Of a stretch of 64,000 bases of DNA, positions 52,928 through 62,072 are shown piece by piece. The number at the start of each line of letters is the position of its first letter. Within the stretch, counting starts at the first letter, position 1. A model generated the notes under the pieces. That model saw only the letters and a program-made list of their open reading frames with translations, ran no database searches and was not told the origin of the DNA. Made by a program: the position numbers and the translations under genes. The stretch lies in contig NZ_CP109787.1 of assembly GCF_025857195.1 (NCBI RefSeq), positions 127,501 through 191,500 of the forward strand, read 5' to 3'. The DNA comes from Leisingera thetidis. GTDB taxonomy: Bacteria > Pseudomonadota > Alphaproteobacteria > Rhodobacterales > Rhodobacteraceae.

Positions 52928-53425
52928 ATGACCGTCCGCACCTGCCTGCCCTGGCCTGACAAGCGCCTGCGCTCCAGGGCTGAAGAGGTGGCAGAGATCA
53001 CCGATGAGATCCGCGAAATCTGGAAAGACATGGTCGACACGATGGAGGCAATGCCGGGCGTCGGGCTGGCTGCCAGCCAGATCGGCGTGATGCTGCGGCT
53101 GGCGGTGGTGGACGGCTCGACTGAGCGCGGCCGCGCCGTGAAGCTCGCCAACCCGGAGATCCTGCATGCCTCGGTCGAATTGCGCGAGCATGACGAGGCC
53201 AGCCCCAACCTGCCCGGCGTTTCGGCCAGGATCAAACGCCCGCGCGCTGTCACTGTGCGCTTCATCAACGAGCAGGGCATGGTTGACCGCAAGGATTTTG
53301 TCGGGATCGAGGCGACCTCGGTGCAGCATCAGATCGACCATCTGAACGGCCGGATGTATTTCGACCACCTGAGCAAGGTGAAGCGCGACATGCTGATCCG
53401 CAAGGCAAAGAAGCTGACCGGCTGA
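52928..53425 (+). CDS. Deformylase-like protein lacking catalytic residues
   Basis: A 165-residue paralogue of the neighbouring def. Motif 1 is GVGLAASQ (Pro to Ser50). Motif 2 is SPNLPGV, so the metal-binding Cys is Asn94. Motif 3 is QHQIDH, so the catalytic Glu is Gln135 while both His remain. With no Cys ligand and no Glu it should not deformylate. It begins 13 nt after def with gaggggaccc upstream, and fmt follows, so it is co-expressed with the formylation cycle. A regulatory or ribosome-binding role is inferred. An annotation as a second active deformylase would mislead. Confidence 0.93.
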   Translation: MTVRTCLPWPDKRLRSRAEEVAEITDEIREIWKDMVDTMEAMPGVGLAASQIGVMLRLAVVDGSTERGRAVKLANPEILHASVELREHDEASPNLPGVSARIKRPRAVTVRFINEQGMVDRKDFVGIEATSVQHQIDHLNGRMYFDHLSKVKRDMLIRKAKKLTG

Positions 53426-53436
53426 CGGCAGGGAAT

Positions 53437-53455
53437 GGCGGGCAGATTGCCCGCC
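53437..53455. repeat. REP-like palindrome before fmt
   Basis: ggcgggca-gat-tgcccgcc, an 8-bp perfect inverted repeat followed by ctacg, in the 44-nt def-like/fmt gap. The same arms (gcgggca/tgcccgc) occur at 5546-5563. Its type is common between genes in roseobacters. It ends 4 nt before the fmt ribosome binding site and could affect fmt translation. Confidence 0.55.
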
Positions 53456-53469
53456 CTACGGAGGCATTG

Positions 53470-54375
53470 ATGCGCATCATCTTCATGGGAACGCCCGACT
53501 TTTCGGTGCCGGTGCTGGATGCGCTGGCGGAGGCCGGGCACGAGATTGCCGCCGTCTACTGCCAGCCGCCCCGGCCTGCGGGCCGCGGCAAGAAGGACCG
53601 TCCCACCCCCGTCCACACCCGCGCCGCGGCCTTGGGGCTGGAGGTGCGCCACCCGGTCTCGCTGAAAAGCGCGGAAGAGCAGGAGGCCTTTGCGGCCTTG
53701 CAGGCGGATGTGGCGGTTGTTGTCGCCTACGGGCTGATCCTGCCGCAGGCGGTTCTGGATGCGCCAAAACACGGCTGCCTGAACATCCACGCGAGCCTGT
53801 TGCCGCGCTGGCGCGGCGCGGCGCCGATCCACCGGGCGGTCATGGCGGGCGACGCGCAGACCGGCATCTGCATCATGCAGATGGAAGCCGGGCTCGACAC
53901 CGGCCCGGTACTGCTGCGCGAGGCCACTGCCATCGGCGCCGAGGAGACCACCGCCCGGCTGCATGACCGGCTGTCGCAAATGGGCGCGGGGCTGATTGTG
54001 GAGGCCCTGAGCCGCCTGCCGGAACTGGCACCGGAGGTTCAGCCCCGCGAAGGGGTCACCTACGCCGAAAAGATCGGCAAGGGCGAGGCGCAGATCGACT
54101 GGAGCCTGCCGGCGGCGGAAGTCGACCGCAAGATCCGCGGGCTGTCGCCCTTCCCCGGCGCCTGGTGCGAAATCGGCGGCCAGCGGGTCAAGCTGCTGGC
54201 TTCGCGCCTGGCGGAGGGGCAGGGCGCACCGGGCGAAGTGCTGGATGACAGCCTGACGGTTGCCTGCGGCGGCGGCGCGGTCCAGTTGTTGCGCTTGCAA
54301 CGGGCGGGCAAAAGCGCGCAGGATCCGGATGTATTCCTGCGCGGCTTCCCGGTTCCCAAGGGCAGCCGCCTGTAA
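53470..54375 (+). CDS. fmt: Methionyl-tRNA formyltransferase
   Basis: A 301-residue enzyme that formylates initiator Met-tRNA using 10-formyl-THF. It has [15 protein letters not shown] at the start, the active-site block [16 protein letters not shown] (with Asn, His and the later Asp in LDTGPVLL) and a C-terminal OB-like tRNA-binding domain from about residue 205. ATG 53470 is chosen over TTG 53467; cggagg lies upstream. Confidence 0.96.
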   Translation: MRIIFMGTPDFSVPVLDALAEAGHEIAAVYCQPPRPAGRGKKDRPTPVHTRAAALGLEVRHPVSLKSAEEQEAFAALQADVAVVVAYGLILPQAVLDAPKHGCLNIHASLLPRWRGAAPIHRAVMAGDAQTGICIMQMEAGLDTGPVLLREATAIGAEETTARLHDRLSQMGAGLIVEALSRLPELAPEVQPREGVTYAEKIGKGEAQIDWSLPAAEVDRKIRGLSPFPGAWCEIGGQRVKLLASRLAEGQGAPGEVLDDSLTVACGGGAVQLLRLQRAGKSAQDPDVFLRGFPVPKGSRL

Positions 54376-54388
54376 CCGGAGGCATCGG

Positions 54389-54625
54389 ATGATCCTGACC
54401 CTGATGGGCACCGTGGTGATTGCGGGCATGGTTGGCTATGCTTCCGAGCGCAGCGGATTTACCAGCAACGGCTATGTGCCTTCGATCATCATTTGCACCG
54501 GCGGGGCCTTCCTGTTCTATTTCGTGCGGCTGATGTTCGGCATCGGCTTCAGTGCGGCGGGTTGGAATGCCATTGCCTCCTCCATCGGGGCGCTGGTGAT
54601 CGTGCCGACACATTGGCGCAGATAG
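54389..54625 (+). CDS. Small membrane protein
   Basis: A 78-residue protein with three likely membrane helices (about 3-18, 31-50, 55-73). It starts at ATG 54389 after ccggaggcatcgg, 13 nt past fmt. No family recognised with confidence. It is followed within 10 nt by another small membrane protein and the two may act together. Confidence 0.72.
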   Translation: MILTLMGTVVIAGMVGYASERSGFTSNGYVPSIIICTGGAFLFYFVRLMFGIGFSAAGWNAIASSIGALVIVPTHWRR

Positions 54626-54635
54626 GGAGACCGGC

Positions 54636-54872
54636 ATGCCCATCATTGCTCTGATCATTATCGGCGCCGCGGCAGGGTTCCTTGCAACCCGGCTGATGCG
54701 GCTGGAGACCGATATCATCACCACAGTCTGTATCGGAATCGCCGGGGCGATCATTGGCGGGCTGGTGCTGCGTGCTTTGCTGGCGGTGATGGGGTTCATG
54801 GCCGGGTTCGTCGGCGCGGTTCTGGGCGCCTTGGTGCTGATCTGGTGTTGGCAGCGGTATCTCGGCAAGTGA
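54636..54872 (+). CDS. GlsB/YeaQ/YmgE-like small membrane protein
   Basis: A 78-residue protein with three hydrophobic helices. Its GAAAGFLATRLMR and CIGIAGAIIGGLVLR pattern is that of the transglycosylase-associated (GlsB/YeaQ/YmgE) family, which has no proven enzyme activity and is often stress-induced. It follows the previous gene by 10 nt with tagggagaccggc upstream. Confidence 0.8.
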   Translation: MPIIALIIIGAAAGFLATRLMRLETDIITTVCIGIAGAIIGGLVLRALLAVMGFMAGFVGAVLGALVLIWCWQRYLGK

Positions 54873-55002
54873 CCCTGTCTGCGGCCTGCAAGTCACAGCC
54901 TGAAGGAGAAGATGCGATTTTTGCTGCACCGTGGCGCTGAAAGGTTAAGGTGGGTTAACTGCCGCAAAAAGCGGCGGAAACCGAGGCAGAGAGCATTTGC
55001 AG

Positions 55003-55995
55003 ATGACACAGGACAGCGGCCGGAGCGGCGCGCCGAAGGTGGTGGTTGTGACCACCATGAAGGACGAAGGCGCCTATATTCTCGACTGGATCAGCCATTA
55101 CAAGTCGATCGGGGTCAGCGACTTTGTCATCTTCACCAATGATTGTTCAGATCCCACGGACCACATTCTGCGCTGCCTGCACCGGAAGGGTGTGATCGAG
55201 CACCGCTTCAGCCGGGTGATGCGGCGCGGGCCGCACAAAAGTGCGCTGATGTGGGCGGAATACGAGCCCAAGGTGAGCGAGGCCGACTGGGTTCTGGTGA
55301 TCGACGTCGACGAATACCTGCAGATCAACGGCGGCGACGGCACCTTGCCGGGACTGCTGGCAGAGCGGCAGGATGCCGATGCGGTGTCCTTTGTCTGGCG
55401 CATATTCGGCAATGCAGGGATCGGTGCCGTGGACCATCCTCCGGTGCCGCAGGCCTTTGCTCTGGCGGAGCCCGCAGCAGGCCAGCCGGGAGAGCATCGT
55501 TTCTTCAAAACCGCGTTCCGCAACAATGGAAAATTCAACCGCATGGGGGTCCACCGCCCGTTCCTGGCGGTGAAGCCCGATGAGGTGAACTGGCAGCTTG
55601 CCGACGGCACACGCCTGCCGGAGGACGAGTTGGAAGGCGCTCTGTATGTGCGCGGCAGCTACGGATATTCCGCGGCGCAGCTCAACCATTATGCGCTGCG
55701 GTCGCGTGACGGGTTCCTGAACAAGAAAGCCCGCGGCCGGGCGAACCATTTCACTTCTGCGCTTGAGCCGGGCTACTGGCACAAGTTCGACCGGAACGAG
55801 GAGGAAGACCGGCGGCTGGCGGATAACTTCTCAACCGCATTGCAGATCAAGGAGGATCTGCTGCGGGATGCCAGCCTGCGCGAATTCCATGAAATGGCGC
55901 AGGTCTGGCACCGGCGGAAGGGCCGCAAGGCAAGGATCAGCGAAGAGGGCCAAGCCTTTCTCGGGCAGCTCGAAAGCAGCCGCAAAACCGCGTGA
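55003..55995 (+). CDS. Family 2-type glycosyltransferase
   Basis: A 330-residue soluble GT-A protein (Glyco_tranf_2_4 type). VVVTTMKDEGAYILDWISHYKSIG is its opening pattern (nucleotide sugar site), with the metal-binding DxD in VIDVDEYL near residue 105 and the acceptor-side block FNRMGVHRP. Such proteins decorate surface polysaccharide in roseobacters; no neighbouring polysaccharide genes are present. ATG 55003 is favoured over TTG 54997. Confidence 0.88.
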   Translation: MTQDSGRSGAPKVVVVTTMKDEGAYILDWISHYKSIGVSDFVIFTNDCSDPTDHILRCLHRKGVIEHRFSRVMRRGPHKSALMWAEYEPKVSEADWVLVIDVDEYLQINGGDGTLPGLLAERQDADAVSFVWRIFGNAGIGAVDHPPVPQAFALAEPAAGQPGEHRFFKTAFRNNGKFNRMGVHRPFLAVKPDEVNWQLADGTRLPEDELEGALYVRGSYGYSAAQLNHYALRSRDGFLNKKARGRANHFTSALEPGYWHKFDRNEEEDRRLADNFSTALQIKEDLLRDASLREFHEMAQVWHRRKGRKARISEEGQAFLGQLESSRKTA

Positions 55996-56010
55996 TTACG
56001 GTTGTTTAGT

Positions 56011-56031
56011 GCCGCTGCCAATGGCAGCGGC
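56011..56031. terminator. Bidirectional hairpin between convergent genes
   Basis: gccgctgcc-aat-ggcagcggc, a 9-bp perfect stem between the glycosyltransferase and the convergent TauD-family gene (5 nt before the latter's stop). There is no T run in either direction, so termination efficiency is uncertain. Confidence 0.5.
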
Positions 56032-56036
56032 GTGTG

Positions 56037-56873
56037 TCAGCCCATGCTGCCGGCGACCGCGCAGCCTTGAACGGTAACCCGGTGCATGAAGCGGCGGAAG
56101 CCATGGTAGTCATTGATGGCCTTGTGCCAAGTGGCCCTGTTGTCCCACATCGTTACATCGCCTTGCTGCCAGCGGACCCGGCAGTGCAGTTCAGGCTGCT
56201 GGCAATGCGCATAGAGCATGTGCAGCAACGCATCCGATTCCGCCTCTGACAGCTCCCTGATCCGGGTTGTGAAGACCGGGTTCACAAACAGGCATTTCCG
56301 GCCGGAGAGCGGATGGCGGATCACCACCGGATGGCAGACGGTCTGGGTTGCGGCGTCTGCGTTGCCCAGGCGGCCGGACCGGACTGCTTCGCTGTCCGCG
56401 GCCGCAGCTCCAAAGACGTGGCTGGAGCTGTGCCAGGCTGAAAGAGTTTCCAGGAACGCCTGCATCGGCGGCGACAACGTGTCATAGGCCTGCGCGGTCG
56501 AGGCAAAAACGGTGTCGCCTCCATAGGGGGGCATCTCGACGGCCCGCAAAATGGACCCCATTGCCGGTTCCTGATCATAGGAGTGATCGGTGTGCCAGCC
56601 TTCGCCGACAGCCTCCTTTTGATCTGCTTCCTTCAGCACTGTTGCGATTTCCGGATATCCGTCCACGGATTTGAAGAACCGGTTGACGTCAATGGGGCCG
56701 AACCGGCGGGCAAACGCCAAATGGTCTTCCGGTGTCACATGATCCTGGCCTCGGATGACAATCACAGAATAGCGGGCAAAGGCCTCTTGCAGCGCCGGGA
56801 ACTGGCCGGGGTCGCAGATATCGGCCCCAGTGAGTTCCGCGCCTAGCCCGCCGGTCAAGGGAAGTACTTGCAT
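56037..56873 (-). CDS. TauD/TfdA-family Fe(II)/2-oxoglutarate dioxygenase
   Basis: A 278-residue oxygenase. The iron ligands are His94 and Asp96 (GWHTDHSY) and His250 (WDNRATWHKAIND), with Arg265 (MHRV) placed to bind 2-oxoglutarate. The family hydroxylates taurine, phenoxyacetates, alkyl sulfates and others. The substrate here is unknown. It is divergent from a LysR gene across 89 nt, so is probably induced by its substrate through that regulator. Confidence 0.93.
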   Translation of the reverse strand: MQVLPLTGGLGAELTGADICDPGQFPALQEAFARYSVIVIRGQDHVTPEDHLAFARRFGPIDVNRFFKSVDGYPEIATVLKEADQKEAVGEGWHTDHSYDQEPAMGSILRAVEMPPYGGDTVFASTAQAYDTLSPPMQAFLETLSAWHSSSHVFGAAAADSEAVRSGRLGNADAATQTVCHPVVIRHPLSGRKCLFVNPVFTTRIRELSEAESDALLHMLYAHCQQPELHCRVRWQQGDVTMWDNRATWHKAINDYHGFRRFMHRVTVQGCAVAGSMG

Positions 56874-56910
56874 GGTTGAGCTCCAATTGTTTTCCAGCCC
56901 AGTCTAGCGG

Positions 56911-56940
56911 TTGACGCTTATCAGGAAAAACTTGTTATAT
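56911..56940 (+). promoter_or_regulatory. Candidate promoter of the LysR gene
   Basis: TTGACG and TTATAT are 18 nt apart, 23 nt before the TTG start of the LysR gene. The gap is AT-rich compared with its surroundings and must also hold the dioxygenase promoter and LysR sites. Confidence 0.45.
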
Positions 56941-56962
56941 TTGGCTAAAAGGAAAGTAATTT

Positions 56963-57877
56963 TTGCTTAACTTCACTTTGCGCCAGCTTGAACACCTAGC
57001 GGCATCGGCCCGCACCGGCAGCATTGCCGCTGCTGCCCGGGAGCTTGGCGTGACCGCTGCTGCGGTTGCGGCGTCTCTTGGCAAACTGGAGGAAGCCAGC
57101 GGCCTGGTACTGTTCGACAGGTTTCCTGCCCAGGGGGTACGGCTGACCGCAGCGGGACGCGCGGTACTGGAAACGGCAGAGGGCCTGCTGTCGCTGGGAC
57201 AGGCGCTGCAAGTGCAGATGCGCGGGCTGGAGGACTGCAGCAGCGGCCATCTGCGCTTTGCCTGCTACCACGCGCTGGCCTATGTCTTTGCCCCGGAGAT
57301 CCTGCTGCAGCACCGGCAGCGCTGGCCCAAGGTGGCGCTTGAGGTGTTCGAAGGAAGTTTCGAGCAGATACAGCGGCAGCTGGAAACCGCCGAGGCGGAC
57401 TTGGCGCTGGCCTATGATCAGGGGTTTGAGGCCAGGGGGCTGGAAATCGAACTGCTGATGCGGGTGCGGCCGAAAGTGCTGCTGCCGGCCATGCACCCTT
57501 TTGCCAGCCGCCAGGCGCTGCGGCTGACGGACTTGACGGATATCCCCTATATTCTGGTCAAGGAGTCCGGGCCGGGGCGGTCCTATCTCGATATGCTCCG
57601 GCGGGCGGGGCTGGATCCGACGGTTGCGCTGACCACACGGTCATATGAACTGGCCCGGTCCTGTGTCGGCAAAGGCGCAGGCTTTACACTGATGGCTTTT
57701 CAGCCGCCAAACCCGAGAACCTACCATAATGATAAAGTTGTGGCAGTGCCTTTGGCGGATGGGCTGGAGGAGATCCCGATTGTTCTGGCCGCGCGGCCCG
57801 GTGTGATGAAGGGACCGCTCGCCAGCGCGTTTGCGGCAACCTGCCGTGATGTGCTGCGCGCAGCTTGCGTGCATTAA
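56963..57877 (+). CDS. LysR-family regulator of the dioxygenase
   Basis: A 304-residue LysR regulator with the helix-turn-helix in GSIAAAARELGVTAAAVAASL (shortened; residues 19-40) and an effector domain from about 90. It starts at TTG 56963 with aaaaggaaagt upstream; no nearby ATG keeps the conserved LRQLEHLAASARTGS start. The stop TAA overlaps that of the convergent TRIC gene. Confidence 0.91.
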   Translation: MLNFTLRQLEHLAASARTGSIAAAARELGVTAAAVAASLGKLEEASGLVLFDRFPAQGVRLTAAGRAVLETAEGLLSLGQALQVQMRGLEDCSSGHLRFACYHALAYVFAPEILLQHRQRWPKVALEVFEGSFEQIQRQLETAEADLALAYDQGFEARGLEIELLMRVRPKVLLPAMHPFASRQALRLTDLTDIPYILVKESGPGRSYLDMLRRAGLDPTVALTTRSYELARSCVGKGAGFTLMAFQPPNPRTYHNDKVVAVPLADGLEEIPIVLAARPGVMKGPLASAFAATCRDVLRAACVH

Positions 57878-58497
57878 CTGCGTGGAGGGCGGCTCTTGTA
57901 AACGGGAAGGTGCCAGCCGAACAGCAGGGACCCGGCACGCAGCACCCAGCAGACGCCTGCGCAGGCCAGCAGTGCAAACTGCAGTTCAATGCCCAGCCAG
58001 ATGGCGGCCACCGCCGTGATTGCGCCAGCCATGGCGCAGGTGATGTAGAGCTCTCCCTGTTTCAGCACCAGCGGCACCTCATTGCAGACCACGTCGCGCA
58101 TCAGCCCGCCCATGGTGCCGGTCGCCATACCCATCAGGACGGTGATCACCGGCGGGCTGTCCAGCGCCAGAGCCGCACCGGTGCCGGCAGGAACTGCCAC
58201 CGCCAGTGCGAAGCTGTCGAGCCAGACCACCCAGCGCAGGCGGCTTTCCAGCAGGTGCGCCGTGAAGAACACGGCTATGGCAGCAAGCGCCGCAAGCAGG
58301 ATGTAGCTGGGGTTGCCGATCCAGAACACCGGGTTGCGGTCCAGAAGCAGATCCCGCATCGTGCCGCCGCCAAGCGCGGTCAGGCAGGCAACAAAGGCAA
58401 AGCCGACGATATCCAGCTGTGCGCGGCTGGCCACCAGCGCGCCGGTCAGGGCAAAGACCAGGACCGAGGCATAATCCAGCAATGCCAGAAAGGTCAT
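57874..58497 (-). CDS. TRIC-type cation channel (UPF0126/YadS family)
   Basis: A 207-residue membrane protein with seven helices in two inverted three-helix repeats. The conserved glycine/Arg motifs GGGTMRD and GGLMRD mark each repeat. Bacterial and archaeal members form trimeric K+-selective channels; some relatives have been linked to glycine transport, so the substrate is not settled. Confidence 0.92.
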   Translation of the reverse strand: MTFLALLDYASVLVFALTGALVASRAQLDIVGFAFVACLTALGGGTMRDLLLDRNPVFWIGNPSYILLAALAAIAVFFTAHLLESRLRWVVWLDSFALAVAVPAGTGAALALDSPPVITVLMGMATGTMGGLMRDVVCNEVPLVLKQGELYITCAMAGAITAVAAIWLGIELQFALLACAGVCWVLRAGSLLFGWHLPVYKSRPPRS

Positions 58498-58513
58498 TCA
58501 GGGGTCCCGAGCA

Positions 58514-58978
58514 TCAGGCGCTTTTCTTTTTCTTGTAGGGCGCCATGCCGGCGCGGGCCAGTTCATCCGCGCGTTCGTTCTCCGGGTGGCCGGCGTGGCC
58601 CTTGACCCATTCCCAGGTCACCTTGTGGCGGCGCTGGGCTTCGTCCAGCCGCTGCCACAGCTCGACGTTCTTGACGGGCTTCTTGCTGGAGGTCTTCCAG
58701 CCGTTTTTCTTCCAGCCGAAGATCCAGCCGGTGACGCCGTTCTTCACATAGGCCGAGTCGGTGACCACGGTGATCGTGGACGGGCGCGCCAGGCTTTCCA
58801 GCGCGTTGATCGCCGCCAGGAGCTCCATCCGGTTGTTGGTGGTCTCCCCCTCGCCGCCCTGGAGTTCCTTTTCCTTGACGATCTCCCCGCCGTCCATCGC
58901 GCGCAGCAGCACGCCCCAGCCGCCGGGGCCGGGATTGCCGGAGCAGGCGCCGTCGGTATAGGCAAACAGCTCAGCCAT
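58514..58978 (-). CDS. rnhA: Ribonuclease HI
   Basis: A 154-residue enzyme that removes RNA from RNA-DNA hybrids. The D-E-D-D set is present: Asp9 ([15 protein letters not shown]), Glu52 ([10 protein letters not shown]), Asp74 ([11 protein letters not shown]) and the C-terminal Asp in NERADELA. The start lies within the end of the methyltransferase gene (8-nt overlap). Confidence 0.96.
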   Translation of the reverse strand: MAELFAYTDGACSGNPGPGGWGVLLRAMDGGEIVKEKELQGGEGETTNNRMELLAAINALESLARPSTITVVTDSAYVKNGVTGWIFGWKKNGWKTSSKKPVKNVELWQRLDEAQRRHKVTWEWVKGHAGHPENERADELARAGMAPYKKKKSA

Positions 58979-59570
58979 GGGCGGTCAGGATCACGTAGGT
59001 TTCAACGCCGCCGGCGAGCCCCTGGCCATTGCCGCGGCGGGACCGTGTTACGCTGAAGCCTGCGTCTTTCAGTAGATTCTTCAATTCATCCTCGCTGTAG
59101 TAGGCATAGAAACGTCCCAGTTTGTCACGCCCCTCGCTGTCTCCGAGCTTCATGCCAATATGGAAGATGCCGCCGGGGTTCAAGGCACGATGGATGCGGG
59201 CCAGATGCCCGGGGAGATCAGCGCGCGGCGCGTGCAGCAAGCTGAAGTTGGCCCAGACGCCATCAAAGCCATTTCCACTCTCCAGTGCTTCAAATGCGGC
59301 GACCTCCACATCGATCCCGAAATCCGATTTTGCCAGTGCGGCCATCCCGGCAGAGGCGTCCATGGCCGAAACCTCAAACCCCTTGGCCTTGAAGCGGGCC
59401 GCCCAATGGCCCGGGCCGCAGCCCAGATCCAGGATACGGGCACCGGCCGGCAGGAGGGATGTGAAAGCCTCGAAATCCGGATCGTGGAAACTGTCGTCGG
59501 CGCGGGCAAAGCCGTCCGCGTAGGCTTGCGCCGCCTCAGTGTAGACCTCCAGTGTTTGCCGGTCGCTCAT
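58971..59570 (-). CDS. Class I SAM-dependent methyltransferase
   Basis: A 199-residue methyltransferase. Motif I is [15 protein letters not shown], motif II has [13 protein letters not shown], and [15 protein letters not shown] is motif IV. It belongs to the Methyltransf_11/25 group; the substrate is not evident. It overlaps rnhA and follows the LysE gene. Confidence 0.9.
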   Translation of the reverse strand: MSDRQTLEVYTEAAQAYADGFARADDSFHDPDFEAFTSLLPAGARILDLGCGPGHWAARFKAKGFEVSAMDASAGMAALAKSDFGIDVEVAAFEALESGNGFDGVWANFSLLHAPRADLPGHLARIHRALNPGGIFHIGMKLGDSEGRDKLGRFYAYYSEDELKNLLKDAGFSVTRSRRGNGQGLAGGVETYVILTAHG

Positions 59571-59598
59571 GCCGCACCTCTCTCCTGCACTGGACGGC

Positions 59599-60213
59599 TC
59601 AGGCGCGTTCCAGCGCCAGCCGGGCAGCGAGGCCTGCAAACACGGCGGCAAAGCCGCGGCTCATCCACTTCAGCACCCGCTCGCTGTTCAGAAGATAGGT
59701 GCGGGCCTGGGCAGCGAACAGACCGTAGAGCACGAAGACAGCGAAGGTCATCGCCATGAACACCAGGCCCAGCACCGACATTTCCAGCGTCGCGCTGGCG
59801 GGAGTGCCACTCAGGAAAGGCGGCAGCAGCGCCAGGAAGAATACCGACAGCTTGGGGTTCAGGATATTGATCAAGGCCCCGCGCCAGGCGATTTTCCAAC
59901 CCGGCAGGCTGGAGCGGTCCGAGCGGATCGCCAGGGCGCCGCCGCTGCGCAGGGCCTGCCAGGCCAGATACAGCAGATAGGCAACGCCTGCGGCCTTGAC
60001 GATCTGGAACAGCAGGGCGGAGCTGTGCAGCACCGCCGCCAGCCCCAGCGTGGCGGCAGCGAGGTGCGGAACGATGCCGAAGGTGCAGCCAACCGCGGCC
60101 CAGATGGAGGCGCGCCAGCCTTGGCCAAGGCCCAGGGCCAGTGTGTAGATGACACCGGTGCCGGGCGCGAGAACGACAACAAAGGCGGTAATCAGAAAGT
60201 GCAGGGTGATCAT
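59599..60213 (-). CDS. LysE/RhtB-family amino acid exporter
   Basis: A 204-residue membrane protein with six helices. The family signature near the N-terminus is here FVVVLAPGTGVIYTLALGLGQG (PGP is PGT), and NILNPKLSVFFLALLPPF is the conserved middle block. It exports amino acids or homoserine lactones; the substrate is unknown. Confidence 0.92.
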   Translation of the reverse strand: MITLHFLITAFVVVLAPGTGVIYTLALGLGQGWRASIWAAVGCTFGIVPHLAAATLGLAAVLHSSALLFQIVKAAGVAYLLYLAWQALRSGGALAIRSDRSSLPGWKIAWRGALINILNPKLSVFFLALLPPFLSGTPASATLEMSVLGLVFMAMTFAVFVLYGLFAAQARTYLLNSERVLKWMSRGFAAVFAGLAARLALERA

Positions 60214-60310
60214 GAATACGGCTCCAGAAATAATGCCCGGGGACTAATGCGTAACACGGTTAGCCCAAAGCGGGAGTGTTTTCTGCAACCTGGATTGCAC
60301 CCGGCGGATG

Positions 60311-61261
60311 TTAGGCGGGCTGCCGCAGGACGCGGGGCACTTTGAATTCCACAGTTTCCACCGCGGTCTCAACCACCTCGACCGTCACGTCATAGCGGGC
60401 GCGGAAGGCGTCGATCACCTCGTTGACCAGCAGCTCCGGGGCGGAAGCTCCGGCGGTGATGGCGACCGAGCGGATGCCCTCCAGCGCGCGCCAGTCGATG
60501 TTCTCGGCGCGCTGCACCAGCTGGGCATACTCGCAGCCGTTCTTGGCCCCGACCTCGACCAGACGGCGCGAGTTGGAAGAGTTCGGCGCGCCGACCACCA
60601 GCAGGGCATCCGCCTTGGGGGCCACCGATTTCACCGCCTCCTGGCGGTTGGTGGTGGCATAGCAGATGTCTTCCTTGTGCGGGCCGATGATATTGGGGAA
60701 GCGTTCCACCAGCGCCGCCACAATGCCCTTGGTGTCATCCACCGACAGGGTGGTCTGGGTGACATAGGCGAGCCGGTCCGGGTCGCGCACCTCCACCGTG
60801 GCCACATCCCCGGCGGTTTCCACCAGCAGCACCTCGCCCTCGGGCAGCTGGCCCATGGTGCCGATGGTTTCGGGATGGCCCTTGTGACCGATCATGATCA
60901 TCTGCAGCCCGGCTTCGGCGTGGCGCTGGGCCTCGATATGCACCTTGGAGACCAGCGGACAGGTGGCATCGACATAGATCATCTCGCGCGCCTCCGCGGC
61001 GGCGGGCACCGATTTGGGCACGCCATGGGCGGAGAAGATCACCGGCCGGTCATCGGGGCATTCGTCCAGCTCCTCGACAAACACCGCGCCCTTGTCGCGC
61101 AAGCTGTCGACCACGAACTTGTTGTGCACGATCTCATGGCGCACATAGACCGGCGCGCCCCATTTCCCGATCGCCATTTCGACAATCTTGATGGCGCGGT
61201 CGACACCGGCGCAAAAGCCGCGCGGCGCGGCAAGATAGAGGGTCAGGGCTGGCTTGGTCAT
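60311..61261 (-). CDS. ispH: 4-hydroxy-3-methylbut-2-enyl diphosphate reductase
   Basis: A 316-residue iron-sulfur enzyme, the last step of the MEP isoprenoid route. The three cluster cysteines are Cys17 ([10 protein letters not shown]), Cys101 (DATCPLVSK) and Cys200 ([10 protein letters not shown]). The substrate-binding block [11 protein letters not shown] is present. gcaaggagacgccc precedes ATG 61261. Confidence 0.97.
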   Translation of the reverse strand: MTKPALTLYLAAPRGFCAGVDRAIKIVEMAIGKWGAPVYVRHEIVHNKFVVDSLRDKGAVFVEELDECPDDRPVIFSAHGVPKSVPAAAEAREMIYVDATCPLVSKVHIEAQRHAEAGLQMIMIGHKGHPETIGTMGQLPEGEVLLVETAGDVATVEVRDPDRLAYVTQTTLSVDDTKGIVAALVERFPNIIGPHKEDICYATTNRQEAVKSVAPKADALLVVGAPNSSNSRRLVEVGAKNGCEYAQLVQRAENIDWRALEGIRSVAITAGASAPELLVNEVIDAFRARYDVTVEVVETAVETVEFKVPRVLRQPA

Positions 61262-61502
61262 GGGCGTCTCCTTGCTGGCCAGAGGTAAGCGGTTCAGGCG
61301 GCAAGGTCCAGTGCCCGGACGGCACAGCTGCAGCGGCAAAGTGCTGGTCGGAAACGGGGTGCCGTATTTCCGGAGGCAGCGGTCATGAAAGGGAGATGTG
61401 CCTGGCTGACAGGAGGGCCGCCACCCGGGCAACCGGCTGTTGCCGGAACAGGCACCGCCCCATCGGGTGCCTTATTCCGGTCCGTATTCCGGCGGTCCAG
61501 GC

Positions 61503-62072
61503 TCAGCCGTGTGCAACCGTAGCCGAACGCGGTTCGCTTTGCTCGCGCGGCGGGCGGCCGATCACGTCGCGCAGTTCTTCCAACTCGATGAAATTGTCGG
61601 CCTGGCGGCGCAGGTCGTCAGAGATCATCGGCGGCTGGCTGCGGATGGTCGAGACCACCGAGACGCGCACGCCCTGGCGCTGCAGGCTGGCAATCAGCGG
61701 GCGGAAGTCCCCATCGCCGGAGAACAGCACGATATGGTCCACCCGCGGCGCCAGTTCCATGGCATCGACAGTCAGCTCGATATCCATGTTGCCTTTGACT
61801 TTGCGGCGGCCCAGGCTGTCGGTGTATTCCTTGGCCGGTTTGGTGACCATGGTGAAGCCGTTGTAATGCAGCCAGTCGACCAGCGGCCGGATCGGTGAAT
61901 ACTCGTCATTCTCCAGCAGAGCGGTGTAATAAAAGGCCCGCAGAAGCTTGCCGCGGCGCATGAATTCCTGCCGTAGAAGCTTATAGTCGATGTCGAACCC
62001 AAGCGCCTTGGCCGCGGCGTAAAGGTTTGACCCGTCTATGAACAGCGCGAGCCGTTCGTCTTTGTAAAACAT
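61503..62072 (-). CDS. NYN-domain (LabA/DUF88) putative nuclease
   Basis: A 189-residue PIN-like NYN protein. The acidic residues expected of the metal site are present in FIDGSNLY, NMDIELTVDAM and LFSGDGDFRPLI. The family is thought to act as RNase, but few members are characterised. The start is ATG 62072 after ggaaggaac; a TTG one codon earlier is possible. It is divergent from folK. Confidence 0.92.
   Translation of the reverse strand: MFYKDERLALFIDGSNLYAAAKALGFDIDYKLLRQEFMRRGKLLRAFYYTALLENDEYSPIRPLVDWLHYNGFTMVTKPAKEYTDSLGRRKVKGNMDIELTVDAMELAPRVDHIVLFSGDGDFRPLIASLQRQGVRVSVVSTIRSQPPMISDDLRRQADNFIELEELRDVIGRPPREQSEPRSATVAHG

Noticed and set aside
52297..53292. Upstream extension of the PatB frame through def and the def-like gene
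   Set aside because: Antisense shadow; PatB begins at MDFDTIIDRR with a good ribosome binding site.
53437..53455. Palindrome as terminator between the def-like gene and fmt
   Set aside because: No T run, inside a tight operon and adjoining the fmt ribosome binding site; a REP-like element fits better.
54912..55142. 76-codon frame with a nearby aaggag
   Set aside because: The aaggag is only 3 nt from the ATG, and the frame runs out of phase into the glycosyltransferase with Arg-rich nonsense.
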